Shown: positions 1 through 11,684 of the stretch, one piece after another
Numbering within the stretch: the first letter of the stretch is position 1
How the letters are laid out: each line of letters begins with the position of its first letter
The notes under the pieces: generated by a model
Database searches by the model: none
What the model was told of the DNA's origin: nothing
Seen by the model: the letters and a program-made list of their open reading frames with translations, nothing else
NCBI RefSeq assembly: GCF_902167145.1
Contig: NC_050096.1
Coordinates: 268,978,622-269,042,621 of the forward strand
Source: Zea mays
Lineage: Eukaryota > Streptophyta > Magnoliopsida > Poales > Poaceae
Reading direction: 5' to 3'
DNA length: 64,000 nt
Made by a program: the position numbers and the translations under genes

Positions 1-147
1 AGTAAATTTATGGCAAATGTCATGTCCAGTCTATTGCTATTCGTAGGATACATGAGTGCTCTAATTGCACTTAGGTACGGATATTCGGCTCCTAGGACTT
101 CCTCCCCCTCTTCTTTAAGTCGATATGGATTTTGGCCTACTTATATT
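1..147. other. Unassigned flank
   Basis: No coding region, LTR end or primer-binding site is visible in these 147 bases. They precede the degenerate LTR start at 148. They do not look like the purine-rich tract that normally precedes a 3' LTR, so they may be the host side of an old element, or eroded internal sequence. Confidence 0.4.
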
Positions 148-1169
148 TAAAAGAGAAATAGGGTTAACCATTTCCTATAAATAGATTTTGGTGGTTGACG
201 ACCAACACAAACCACGTGGACTAACTAGTTTGTCTCAGGTGCATAAGGTTCAACACAAAAAAGAAAGAAATCCGGTTAGGGACATAATCAAAATAGAGCA
301 AAAAGACAAGAGTGTGCTGAATTTTGGCGCACCGGACAGTGCCTGGTGCACCAAGCCCGTATAACTGCAAACCAGCCACTCTCGAGAATTTGAGGCGCGC
401 TCCGCTATAATTCACAGGACTGTCTGGTGTGCCACCGGACTGCCCGGTGAGCCACCGGAGCAACGGCTAAACTGGAGCCAACGGTCGACTGCAAAAAGCG
501 TTCTGCGGTGGACAGTGCCTCAACAGAAGTCAGAGCGCAGAAGTCAGAGGGTACCGAACTGTCCGGTGTGGCACTGTCCGGTATGGCACCGGACTGTCCG
601 GTGCAGCTAGAAGACAAACGTCTCCAACAGTCAACTGCTCCGAACCCTAACGGTTGCGCTGACGTGGCGCGCACTGGACAGTGCACAGTGGCTGTCCGGT
701 GGCGCACCGGACTGTCTGGTGTGCCATCGCCAACAGCCCTTGCCAACGACTAGGAAGTGGTTGGGGGCTATAAATACCCCTTAATCACCTCATTTATTGG
801 CATCCAAGTTTTCTGAACATCCCATTCATTGCAAGAGCAAGACACTTCACTCCAAGACACATCCAAAAGATCAAATCCTCTCCAAGCCTCCAAATCTCAA
901 TTCCATTAGGAACTTGAGAGAGGGTGTTTTGTGTTCTTTTGTTGCTCTTGTTGCTTGGATTGGCCTTTCTTCTTTCTCATTCTATTTCTCAAATGCTTTG
1001 TAAGCAAAGCAAGAGAAACCAAGTGTGTGGTGGTCCTTGCGGGGTCTAAGTGACCCGTGTGATTCAGGGAAGGCTCACTCGGTCTAAGTGGCCGTTTGAG
1101 AGAAATGGAAACAGTTGAAATAGACCTGGGCTTTGTGGCCTCCTCAACGGGGATTATGTTCTTTGGAAC
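148..1169 (+). repeat. Truncated, degenerate Sirevirus LTR (fragment Z)
   Basis: This stretch aligns by eye along its length with the LTR starting at 1170. It has a mutated start (TA instead of TG, then AAAGAGAAATAGGG), the CCAACACAAA and GGACTAACTAGTTTG blocks, several eroded CACCGGAC/GTCCGGTG palindromes between about 326 and 725, a TATA box at 769-776 and the downstream TGTGGTGGTCCTTGCGGGG block. It stops abruptly at 1169 where element A begins, so its last few hundred bases should lie beyond the right edge of the window. The palindromes and termini are more eroded than in any other copy, as expected for the oldest layer. Confidence 0.8.
769..776 (+). promoter_or_regulatory. TATA box of LTR fragment Z
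   Basis: TATAAATA follows a GGGGGC stretch, the same context as the TATA boxes of the Ji-type LTRs further on. Probably inactive in this truncated LTR. Confidence 0.6.
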
Positions 1170-2407
1170 TGAAAGGGAAATAGGCTTACACCTTTTCCTA
1201 ATTGATTTTGGTGGTTGAATTGACCAACACAAATAATTGGACTAACTAGTTTGCTCTAGATTATAAGTTTTACAGGTGCCAAAGGTTCACAACAAACCAA
1301 TAAAAAGACCAAGAAAGGGTTCAAACAAAGAGAGCAAAAGACAACCCAAAGGCAGCCCTGGTCTGGCGCACCGGACTGTCCGGTGTGCCACCGGACAGTG
1401 TCTGGTGTGCCACCGGACAGTGTCTGGTGTGCCACCGGACAGTGTCCGGTGCACCAGGGAACCCAACTCTGAACTTGCCACCTTCGGGAATTCTGGGAGC
1501 CACTCCGTTGTAATTCACCGTACTGTCCGGTGTAGCACCGGACTGTCCGGTGTGCCAGCGGAGTAACGGCTACACAGCGCCAACGGTCGTCTGCAACGAA
1601 CAGTAAATGCGCTACAGTGCGCGCATGCGCGCGCAGAAGTCATAGCAGGCGCCATAAGGCACACCGGACAGTGAACAGTGACTGTCCGGTGCACCACCGG
1701 ACTGTCCGGTGGCCCAGCTGTCAGAAGCTCCAACGGTTAGAACCCAACGGCCGGGTGACGTGGCTGGCGCACCGGACAGTGTCCGGTGTGCCATGCGACA
1801 GCAGCCTCCACCAACGGCTCTTTTGGTGGTTGGGGCTATAAATACCCCCCAACCACCACACTTCAATGCATCCAAGTTTTCAGTCTTCAAACCTCATACA
1901 AGAGCTATAGCATTCAATACAAGACACAAACAAGAGATCAAATCCTCTCCCAAGTCCAAAGATCATTCCAATCAAATAGTGACTAGTGAGAGAGACAATT
2001 GTGTTCTTTTGAGCTCTTGCGCTTGGATTGCTTTTCTTCTTCCTTCTTTCTTGTTTCCAACTCAATTGTAATCAAGGCAAGAGACACCAATTGTGTGGTG
2101 GTCCTTGTGGGGACTTAGTGTCCCGATTAATTGAGAAGAGAAGCTCACTCGGTCTAGGTGACCGTTTGAGAGAGGGAAAGGGTTGAAAGAGACCCGGTCT
2201 TTGTGACCACCTCAACGGTGAGTAGGTTTGCAAAAACCGAACCTCGGTAAAACAAATCACCGTGTCATCCGCCTTATTTGCTTGTGATTTGTTTTCACCC
2301 TCTCTTTCGGACTCGATTATATTTCTAACGCTAACCCCGGCTTGTAGTTGTGCTTAAACTTTATAAATTTCAGATTTGCCTATTCACCCCCCTCTAGGCG
2401 ACTTTCA
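1170..2407 (+). repeat. Element A 5' LTR
   Basis: It starts TGAAAGGGAAATAGG and ends CTAGGCGACTTTCA, 1238 bp. It contains a palindrome array (about 1367-1795), a long stem-loop at 1662-1691 (11-base arms CACCGGACAGT/ACTGTCCGGTG, 8-base loop), a TATA box at 1837-1844 and a C-tract of six just before the end. The partner is the 3' LTR at 63137. The 5' copy has extra palindrome units that the 3' copy lacks. Confidence 0.92.
1837..1844 (+). promoter_or_regulatory. TATA box, element A 5' LTR
   Basis: TATAAATA in the context GGGGC..CCCC, about 570 bp before the LTR end. The corresponding site in the 3' LTR (63738-63745) has become TGTAAATA. Confidence 0.7.
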
Positions 2408-2425
2408 ATTGGTATCAAAGCCCGG
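2408..2425 (+). other. Element A primer-binding site
   Basis: ATTGGTATCAAAGCCCGG begins directly after the LTR. TGGTATCAGAGC complements the 3' end of initiator tRNA-Met; this copy has CAAAGC instead of CAGAGC, a one-base mismatch. Confidence 0.85.
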
Positions 2426-2455
2426 TACTTCATTAGAGCTTAACCGCTCAAAGTG

Positions 2456-5074
2456 ATGTCGGGAGATCACGCCAAGAAGGAGATGGTGACCGGTGAGAAG
2501 CCCGCCACAAGCCACGGGAAGGCTCCATCGGGGGAGTCCGCCAACAAAAAGAAGGAGGTATCCCCTTCACGCATTAGGTCACACAAGAGTGGCGAAAAGA
2601 AGAAGAAAATAAAGAAAGTGGTCTACTACGAGACCGACTCTTCATCGCCCTCTACATCGGGATCCGACGCCTCGTCCGTCACTTCTAAGCGCCAAGAGCG
2701 CAAGAAGTATAGTAAGATCCCCCTACCCTATCCTCGCATTCCTAAACATACTCCATTACTTTCCGTCCCATTAGGCAAACCACCGACATTTGACGGTGAA
2801 AATTATTCTAGGTGGAGTGATATGATGATATTAACCTCACTCCACAAAAGCATATGGGATGTTGTTGAATTTGGAGCACAGGTACCATCCATAGGGGATG
2901 AAGATTATGATGAGGACGAGGTGGCCCAAATCTTGCACATCAACTCTCAAGCAACTACTATACTTCTCACCTCTCTAAGTCCAGAGGAGTATAATAAGGT
3001 GCAAGGGTTGAAAAGTGCAAAAGAGATTTGGGACGTACTAAAGACCGTGCACGAAGGAGACGAGGTGACCAAGATCACCAAAATGGAAACGATCGCGGGG
3101 GAGCTCGGTCGATTTATGCTCAACCAAGGAGAGGAGCCACAAGCCATGTACAACCGGCTTTGGTAAACCAAGTGCGCAACCTCGGGAGCACCAAATGGGA
3201 TGACCATGAAATGGTCAAGGTTATTCTTAGATCACTTGTTTTTCTTAACCCTACTCATGTTCAATTAATTCGTAGTGATCCAAGATATAAACTAATGTCT
3301 CCCGAGGAAGTGATAGGAAAGTTTGTGAGCTTTGAACTAATGATCAAAGGCTCCAAACAAATCATCGAGCGAGGCGCCACCTCCACACCCGAGGTGCAAC
3401 CCGTCGCCTTCAAAGCGACGAATGAGAAGAAAGAAGAGTCTACATCAAGTAGGCTCCCCATCGACGCCTCCAAGCTCAACAATGAGGAGATGACTTTAAT
3501 CATCAAAAGCTTTCGCCAAATCCTCAAGCAAAGGAAGAGGGGAGACTATAAGCCTCGTTCCAAGAAGGTGTGCTACAAATGTGGTAAGCCCGGTCATTTT
3601 ATCGCTAAATGCCCTTTGTCTAGTGATAGTGACAGGGATAACGATAAGAGGGGGAAGAAGAAGGAGAAGAAGAGGTACTACAAAAAGAAGGGCGGCGATG
3701 CCCATGTTTGTCGGGAGTGGGACTCGGACGAGAGCTCCACCGACTCCTCCGACGATGAGGACGCCGCCAACATCACCGTCAACAAAGGTCTTCTCTTCCC
3801 CAATGTCGGCCACAAGTGCCTCATGGCAAAGGACGGCAAAAAGAAGAAGGTAAAATCTAGAGCTTCCACTAAATATGCTACTTCTAGTGATGAGGCTAGC
3901 TCTAGTGATAATGAGAACGAATTACTCACCCTTTTTGCCAACTTAAACATGCAACAAAGAGAAAAATTGAATGAATTAATTAGTGCTATTCATGAGAAGG
4001 ATGAACTCTTGGACACCCAAGAGGACTTCCTAATTAAAGAAAACAAAAAGCATGTTAAGGTTAAAAATGCTTATGCTATAGAGGTAGAAAAATGTGAAAA
4101 TTATCTAGTGAGCTAAGCACTTGCCATGATGTTATTTCTAACCTTAGAAATGAAAATGCCAAATTAATTGCTAAGGTTGAGAAATCAAATGTTTGTGAGA
4201 TTCAATTGTTAATCTTAGAAATGATAATGATAGTTTAATTGCTAAGATTGACATGTTGAATGAATCTCTTGCTAGCCTTAGGATTGAGAATGAAAAATTA
4301 ATTGCTAAGGCTAAAGAGTTAAATGTTTGCAATGCTTCTATTTCCAATCTTAGAGATGAGAATATTATTTTACATGCTAAGATTGTTGAATTAAATTCTT
4401 GCAAACCCTCTACATCTACCGTTAGTCATCTCTCTATTTGCACTAGATGTAGAGATATTAATGTTGATGCTATACATGATCACCTAGCTTTAATTAAACA
4501 ACAAAATGATCACATAGCTCAACTTAGTGCTAAGATCCATGAGCATGACTTAGAAAATGAAATGTTTAAATTTGCTAGAAGCATGCTCTATAGTGGGAGA
4601 CGCCCTGGTATTAAGGATGGCATTGGCTTCCAACAGGGAGACAATGTCAAGCTTAGTGCCCCTAAGAAATTGTCCAACTTTGTTAAGGGAAAGGCTCCCA
4701 TGGCTCAGGATAACGAGGGTTACATTTTATACCCTGCCCGTTATCTCGAGCACAAAATTAGGAGAATTCATGCAAAGAAGACTCATTCTGTTTCTCACCA
4801 TGCTTTTATTTATAAGAATGAGGCTTGTAGCTCTAGGCGTTCTACACATGTTAAAATGCCTAAGAAGAAAACTCCTATTGCATCAAATAAACCTAATGTA
4901 TCATTTAAAACTTTTGATGCTTCTTATGTGCTAACTAACAAATCAGGCAAAGTAGTTGCCAAATATGTTGGGGGCAAACACAAGGGCTCCAAGACTTGTG
5001 TTTGGGTACCCAAGGTGCTTGTTTCTAATGTCAAATGACCCAAGACTGTTTGGGTACCTAAGAACAAGGCCTAA
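2456..5074 (+). pseudogene. gag: Element A gag, disrupted
   Basis: Start ATG at 2456 (MSGDHAKKEM), matching element F's gag. The product would be the structural Gag that forms the cytoplasmic virus-like particle. The sequence shows a Lys/Ser-rich N-terminus, the UBN2-like core (TFDGENYSRWSDMM), a CCHC knuckle (CYKCGKPGHFIAKC near 3571-3612), an acidic stretch, a long coiled coil with repeated LRxEN units (about 4140-4400), a CTRC motif and the C-terminal WVPK motif. Breaks against element F: about seven bases missing near 3156, giving an early stop at 3164-3166; one base missing near 4095 with a stop at 4114-4116; probably another shift between 4116 and 4253; and a G-to-T nonsense change at 5036-5038, before the old stop near 5072. 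Confidence 0.85.
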
Positions 5075-5087
5075 ACTTGTTTTGTAG

Positions 5088-8000
5088 GTTTATGCATCCG
5101 GGGGCTCAAGTTGGATCATCGATAGCGGGTGCACAAACCACATGACAGGGGAGAAGAAGATGTTCTCCTCCTACGAGAAAAACCATGATCCCCAAAGAGC
5201 TATCACATTCGGGGATGAAAATCAAGGTTTGGTCAAAGGACTTGGTAAAATTGCTATATCTCTTGATGACCATTCTATTTCCAATGTTTTTCTTTTAGAT
5301 TCTTTAGATTACAACTTGCTTTCTGTTTCTCAATTATGTAAAATGGTCTACAACTGTCTTTTTACGGATATAGGTGTTACTCTCTTTAGAAGAAGTGATG
5401 ATTCAGTAGCATTTAAGGGAGTGTTAGAGGGTCAGCTATACTTAGTAGATTTTGATAGAGCTGAACTCGACACTTGCTTAATTGCTAAGACTAACATGGG
5501 TTGGCTCTGGCATCGCCGACTAGCCCATGTTGGGATGAAGAATCTTCATAAGCTTCTAAAGGGAGAACACATTTTGGGACTAACCAATTTTCATTTTGAG
5601 AAAGATAGGGTTTGCAGCGCATGTCAAGCAGGAAAGCAAGTTGGTGTTCATCATCCACACAAGAACATCATGACGACCGATAGGCCGCTTGAGCTACTCC
5701 ACATGGACCTATTCGGCCCGATAGCTTACATAAGCATCAGCGGGAGTAAGTATTGTCTTGTTATTGTGGATGATTATTCTCGCTTCACTTGGGTGTTCTT
5801 TTTGCAGGAAAAATCACAAACCCAAGAGACTTTAAAGGGATTCTTGAGACGGGCTCAAAACGAGTTCGGCTTAAGGATCAAAAAGATTAGAAGCGACAAC
5901 GGGACGGAGTTCAAGAACTCTCAAATTGAAGGTTTCCTTGAGGATGAGGGCATCAAGCATGAGTTCTCTTCTCCTTACACACCACAACAAAATGGTGTAG
6001 TAGAGAGGAAGAATAGAACTCTACTTGACTTGGCGAGGACCATGCTTGATGAATACAAGACTTCGGATCAGTTTTGGGCGGAAGCAATCAACACCGCTTG
6101 CTACGCCATCAACCGCCTCTACCTCCACCGAATCCTCAAGAAGACATCGTATGAACTCCTAACCGGTAAAAAACCCAATGTTTCATATTTTAGAGTCTTT
6201 GGTAGCAAATGCTTTATTCTTGTTAAAAGAGGTAGAAAATCTAAATTTGCTCCTAAGGCTGTAGAAGGCTTTTTACTAGGATATGATTCAAACACAAGGG
6301 CATATAGAGTCTTTAACAAGTCCACTGGACTAGTTGAAGTTTCTTGTGACATTGTGTTTGATGAGACTAACGGCTCTCAAGTAGAGCAAGTTGATCTTGA
6401 TGAGCTAGATGATGAAGAGGCTCCATGCGTCGCACTAAGGAACATGTCCATTGGGGATGTGTGTCCTAAGGAATACGAAGAGCCTCCACAAGCACAAGAT
6501 CAACCGTCTTCCTCCTTGCAAGCATCTCCACCAACTCAAGATGAGGATCAAGCTCAAGATGATGATGATGAAGATCAAGAGGAGCCACCTCAAGAGGAGG
6601 ACAATGATCAAGGGGGAGATGCTAATGATCAAGACAAGGAAGATGATGATGGTCCAAGACCGCCACACCCAAGAGTCCATGAAGCAATACAACGAGATAC
6701 CTCGTGAACACCATCCTCGACTATATTCAAAAGGGGGTAACTACTCGATCTCGTGTTACTCATTTTTGTGAACATTACTCCTTTGTGTCTTCTACTGAGC
6801 CATACAGGGTAGAAGATGCATTAAGGGATTCGGATTGGGTGTTGGCAATGCAAGAGGAGCTCAACAACTTCACAAGGAATGAGGTATGGCATTTAGTTCC
6901 ACGTCCTAACCAAAATGTTGTAGGAACCAAGTGGGTCTTCCGCAACAAACAAGATGAGCATGGTGTGGTGACAAGGAACAAAGCCCGACTTGTGGCCAAG
7001 GGATATTCACAAGTCGAAGGTTTGGATTTCGGTGAAACCTATGCACCCGTAGCTAGGCTTGAGTCAATTCATATATTACTTGCATATGCTACTTACCATG
7101 GCTTCAAGCTTTATCAAATGGACGTGAAGAGTGCCTTCCTCAATGGACCAATCAAGGAAGAGGTCTACGTTGAGCAACCTCCCGGCTTTGAAGATAGTAA
7201 GTACCCTAACCATGTCTACAAACTCTCTAAGGCGCTTTATGGGCTCAAGCAAGCACCAAGAGCATGGTATGAATGCCTAAGAGATTTTCTTATCGCTAAT
7301 GGCTTCAAAGTCGGAAAAGTCGATCCCACTCTATCCACTAAAACACTTGCAAATGATTTGTTTGTATGCTAAATTTATGTTGATGATAACATATTTGGGT
7401 CTACTAACAAATCTACATGTGAAGAGTTTAGTAGGATCATGACTCAAAAATTCGAGATGTCTATGATGGGGGAGTTGAAGTATTTCTTAGGATTTCAAGT
7501 CAAGCAACTCCAAGAGGGCACCTTCATCAGCCAAACGAATTACATTCAAGATATACTCACCAAGTTTGGGATGAAGGATGCCAAGCCCATCAAGACACCC
7601 ATGGGAACTAATGGACATCTCGACCTCGACACGGGGGGTAAATCCGTAGATCAAAAGATATACCGGTCGATGATAGGTTCTTTACTCTATTTATGTGCAT
7701 CTCGACCGGATATTATGCTTTCCGTATGCATGTGTGCAAGATTCCAAGCCGATCCTAAGGAAGTTCACCTAAGGGTCGTGAAACGAATCTTGAGATATTT
7801 AGTTTATACTCCTAAGTTTGGCCTTTGGTACCCCAGGGGATCCACTTTTGATTTACTTGGATATTCAGATGCTGATTGGGCAGGGTGTAAACTTGATAGA
7901 AAGAGCACATCAGGGACTTGCCAGTTCTTAGGAAGATCTCTGGTGTCTTGGGCTTCAAAGAAGCAAAATTCTGTAGCTCTTTCTACCGCCGAAGCCGAGT

Positions 8001-8112
8001 ATATTGCCGCAGACCATTGTTGTCGCAATTGCTTTGGATGAGGCAAACACTTAGGGACTATGGTTACAAATTAACCAAAGTTCCTCTCCTATGTGATAAT
8101 GAGAGTGCAATC
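5088..8112 (+). pseudogene. pol: Element A pol, 5' part (protease-integrase-RT-RNase H), disrupted
   Basis: The frame opens at GTTTATGCATCC, right after a TAG at 5085-5087. Domains in order: aspartic protease ([13 protein letters not shown]), HHCC zinc finger ([14 protein letters not shown]...CSACQAGK), DDE integrase ([25 protein letters not shown]), RT ([11 protein letters not shown]; the YVDD region now reads VDDN) and RNase H ([16 protein letters not shown]). Lesions: one base missing near 6695 (stop at 6705-6707), a C-to-T stop at 7370-7372 just before the RT active site, and an indel near 8020. It ends at 8112, where element B inserted inside the RNase H domain; the last residues are at 62101-62316. 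Confidence 0.88.
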
Positions 8113-9247
8113 TGAAAGGGAAATGTGCCCTTGGGCCATTTCTAAGTATTTTGGTGATTGAGTGCCAACACAAGTAGACTTATGTTAATCTATGCAAAGT
8201 GATGGACAAAGTGCAAATCAAGTAAAAAGGTATGCTTCTAAGACTTAGTACATTGTTTTGGAGACTAATGTATTGTGTTCAAGTGCTGGAAACAGGAGAA
8301 ATCAAGTTGGAAAAGAGATGGCTTTGTTTAGCCAAAGACAGCTCGGTCTGGGTGCACCGAACTGTCCGGTGGTGCACCAGACAGTGTCCGGTGCGCCAGG
8401 CCGGCGTCTGTCAACTAGCTGCTCTCGGGAAGCAATTAACGGCGTACGACTATAAATCACCGGACTGTCCGGTGGTGCACCGGACTGTCCGGTGAGCCAA
8501 CAGTCGGCCGGGCCAACGGTCGGCCGCAGAATCCGCGCGCGACGCGTGGCAAGCGCCAACGGTCGGCTTCGCCAAAGAAGGAAAGAAATCCGCACCGGAC
8601 TGTCCAGTGCGCCAGGCGACAGAAGGAAATAATTGCCTTCTTGAAATGCTCTCAACGGCTCCTAGGTGTCTTGGGGCTATAAAAGGGACCCCTAGGCGCA
8701 TGGAGGAGCAGACCAAGCATTCCTTGAGCATTGTTGATCACTCACACTTCATTCTTGCGCACTTGTTCGACATTCTTAGTGATTTGAGCTCCGTTCTAGT
8801 GAGAACCTCGAGATATTGTCTTGTGTGTGCGTATTTGCTGTGGCTTTGAGTGTGTTGCTTTCCTCCCTTACTCTTGTGCTTCATATTGATTCTTATTGTA
8901 AGGGCGAGAGACTCCAAGTTGTGGAGATTCCTCGCAAACGGGAAAAGAGTAAAGTAAATAAGAACACCGTGGTATTCAAGTTGATCATTGGATCACTTGA
9001 GAGGAGTTGAGTGCAACTCTCGTCCGTTGGGACGCCACAACGTGGAGTAGGCAAGTTTTGTACTTGGCCGAACCACGGGATAAATCCTCGTGTCTCTTGT
9101 GCTTGTCCTTACTGTGTCTATTATGTTTCACAAGAGCTCTCCTCTCTAATCACTTGATTTCATTGTTCTAACTCTTAATCAAGTTTGTGGTGTTAAGTTT
9201 TAAGTTTTACAGGATCACCTATTCACCCCCCCCTCTAGGTGCTCTCA
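8113..9247 (+). repeat. Element B 5' LTR
   Basis: 1135 bp, from TGAAAGGGAAATG to GGTGCTCTCA. Palindrome array about 8355-8615, TATA box at 8678-8685, C-tract of eight near the end. The 3' copy at 60939-62095 is 22 bp longer, mainly because of palindrome differences around 61395-61440. Confidence 0.93.
8678..8685 (+). promoter_or_regulatory. TATA box, element B 5' LTR
   Basis: TATAAAAG in the Opie-type context GGGGC..GGACCCCTAGG. The 3' LTR copy is at 61508-61515. Confidence 0.7.
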
Positions 9248-9262
9248 ATTGGTATCGGAGTC
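9248..9262 (+). other. Element B primer-binding site
   Basis: ATTGGTATCGGAGTC follows the LTR directly. It is the initiator tRNA-Met complement with substitutions (CGGAGTC against CAGAGC). Confidence 0.8.
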
Positions 9263-9297
9263 GTTCTCTTCAAGAAAGGGACTAATCGCCCGAAGAG

Positions 9298-11671
9298 ATG
9301 GATCCTAAGGGCAAGGGGATGGTGGTCAATGATAAGGAGAAGGAGTCCTTCGTCAATGATCCAAAGGATGACAAGCCTACCGACTCAGGCTCCGGCCATA
9401 AAAGAAAAGACGGGAGGAAGAAGAATACAAGGCGCATCAAGGAGATAGTCTACTACGACAGCGATGAATCTTCCTCTTCCCAAAAGGATGACGACAACGA
9501 CTACGAGAAAAAGAAAACGGTCAATTCAAACTTTTCTTTTGATTATTCTCGTATTCCGCAAAGTACAAATGCTCATTTACTCTCCATTCCACTTGGTAAA
9601 CCTCCTCACTTTGCTGGAGAGGACTACAGATTTTGGAGTCACAAAATGCGTAGTCACTTGTTCTCTCTCCATCCAAGCATATGGGAGATAGTAGAGAGTG
9701 GAATGCAATTTGATAGTAGTGATAGTCCCATGTTTATCAATGAGCAAATTCACAAAAATGCACAAGCTACTACTGTTCTTCTAGCATCATTGTGCAGGGA
9801 TGAATACCATAAGGTGAGCGGCTTGGATAACGCCAAGCAGATTTGGGACACCCTCAAAATCTCACATGAGGGGAACGACGTCACCATGCTCACCGAGATG
9901 GAGTTGGTAGAGGGTGAACTTGGGAGATTCGCAATGATTCAGGGGCGAGGAGCCAACCCAAACGTACAACCGGCTCAAGACCCTCGTCAACAAAATAAGG
10001 AGCTATGGAAGCACGCGATGGACGGACCACGACGTCGTCCGCCTAATGCTATGGTCCTTTACTGTCCTTGATCCACATCTTGTGAACAATATTCATGAGA
10101 ATCCTAGGTACACCAAGATGACGCCCGAGGAGATACTTGGAAAGTTCGTAAGCGGGCGGATGATGATCAAGGAGGCAAGATACGTTGACAATGCGTTGAA
10201 TGGCCCAATCCACGAGCCTCAAACCGTTGCTCTCAAAGCAACGAGGAGCAAGGAAGTGCTACCTAGCAAGGTGGCACAAGTTGAGGCGGCGGGACTCAAT
10301 GAGGAAGAGATGGCCCTCATCATTAAGCGTTTCAAGACGGCGCTACTTGGTCGCAAGGAGCATCCAAACAAGACCAAGACAAAGGGGAAGCGCTCATGCT
10401 TCAAATGTGGTAAGATTGGTCATTTTATCGCTAACTGTCCCGATAATAATAGTGACCAGGAACAAGGGAACAAGAGGGAAAAGAAGAAGGCTTACAAGAA
10501 GGCTAAGGGCGAGGCACACCTTGGAAAGGAGTGGGACTCGGATTGTTCGTCGTCCGACTCCGACAACGAAGGACTCACCGCCACCGCCTTCAACAAGTCG
10601 GCCCTCTTCCCCAACGAGCATCACACCTGCCTCATGGCAAGGGAAAAGAAGGTAAGCACTCGTGATACTAGTACTTACGCTTCCTCAAGTGATGAAGAAT
10701 CTAGCGATGATGAAATAGACTATTCATGTTTATTCAAGGGCCTAGATAGAACTAAGGTTGATAAGATTAATGAATTAATTGATGCCTTTAATGATAAAAA
10801 TAGGTTATTAGAAAAACAAGAGGATCTTTTGTATGAAGAACATGATAAGTTTGTAGAGGCACAAAAATCCCTTGCTTTAGAAATAAAGAGCAATGAAATG
10901 CTTTCTTGTGAATTGTCTACATGTCATGACTCTGTTTCTAGCTTAAAGAGCATAAATGATGATTTGAGTGCTAAATTAGAAATAGCCAATAAATCAACAT
11001 CTTGTGTAGAACATGTTGTAGTTTGCAATAGGTGTAAAGATTTTAATTTTGATGCCTGTAGTGAACACCTAGTTTCAATTTCTAAATTGAATGATGAGGT
11101 GGCTAGTCTTAATGCCCAACTTAAGACTAGCAAGAGTGAATTTGGCAAACTAAAATTTGCAAGGGATGCCTACACGATTGATAGACACCCCTCAATTAAA
11201 GATGGTCTTGGCTTCAAGAGGGAAATTAAGAACTTAACAAGCCATAAGGCTTCCATCTCCGCCAAGGAGAAAGGAAAGGCCCCTACGGCTAGTAGTGCTC
11301 AAAAGAACTATGCTTTCATGTATCATGATAGGAGACATTCTAGGAATGCTTATAGAAGTTATGATGCTCATGCCATGATTGCTTCTAGTTCTTCTAATAT
11401 GCATGATAGAAATTTGGCTAGGAAAAATGTTGTTCATCATATGCCTAGAAGAAATGGTGTTCATGTTCCTAGGAAAGTAATGAGTGAACCTTATACAATT
11501 TATTATGCTTGCAATGCTTCCTTTGCTATTTGTAGAAAGGATAAGAAGGTAATTGCTAGGAAATTAGGGGCCAAACGTAAGGGAGACAAGACTTGCATTT
11601 GGGTCCCTAAGACTATTGTAACTAACCTTGTAGGACCCAACATGAGTTGGGTACCTAAGACCCAAGCCTAA
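9298..11671 (+). pseudogene. gag: Element B gag, one frameshift
   Basis: ATG at 9298 (MDPKGKGMVVND). It encodes the UBN2-like Gag core (HFAGEDYRFWSHKM), a CCHC knuckle (CFKCGKIGHFIANC, about 10400-10440), an acidic Ser/Asp tract, a coiled coil, a CNRCKDFNFDAC motif and WVPK...GP...WVPK at the C-terminus, ending with TAA at 11669-11671. Against elements D and E there is one extra base near 9943, which closes the first frame at 10071; downstream the frame is open to the end. A candidate splice donor AAG|GTAAGC lies at 10651/10652 in codon phase 0. Confidence 0.88.
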
Positions 11672-11684
11672 ATTTGCCTTGCAG

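Noticed and set aside
405..746. Many overlapping open frames encoding HRTVRC, PDCPV or TGLSG repeats in Sirevirus LTRs (also near 1276-1890, 8302-8731, 21098-21918, 32685-33412, 40867-41594, 47089-47528, 52204-52624, 58483-59023, 63223-63760)
   Set aside because: They are translations of the palindrome array. A palindrome reads the same on both strands and has no stop codon, so it opens frames on both strands. No conserved protein or start context.
1367..1795. Regularly recurring 17-19 base repeats resembling a CRISPR array
   Set aside because: Spacing is irregular, units are palindromes in plant LTRs, and no cas-like gene exists.
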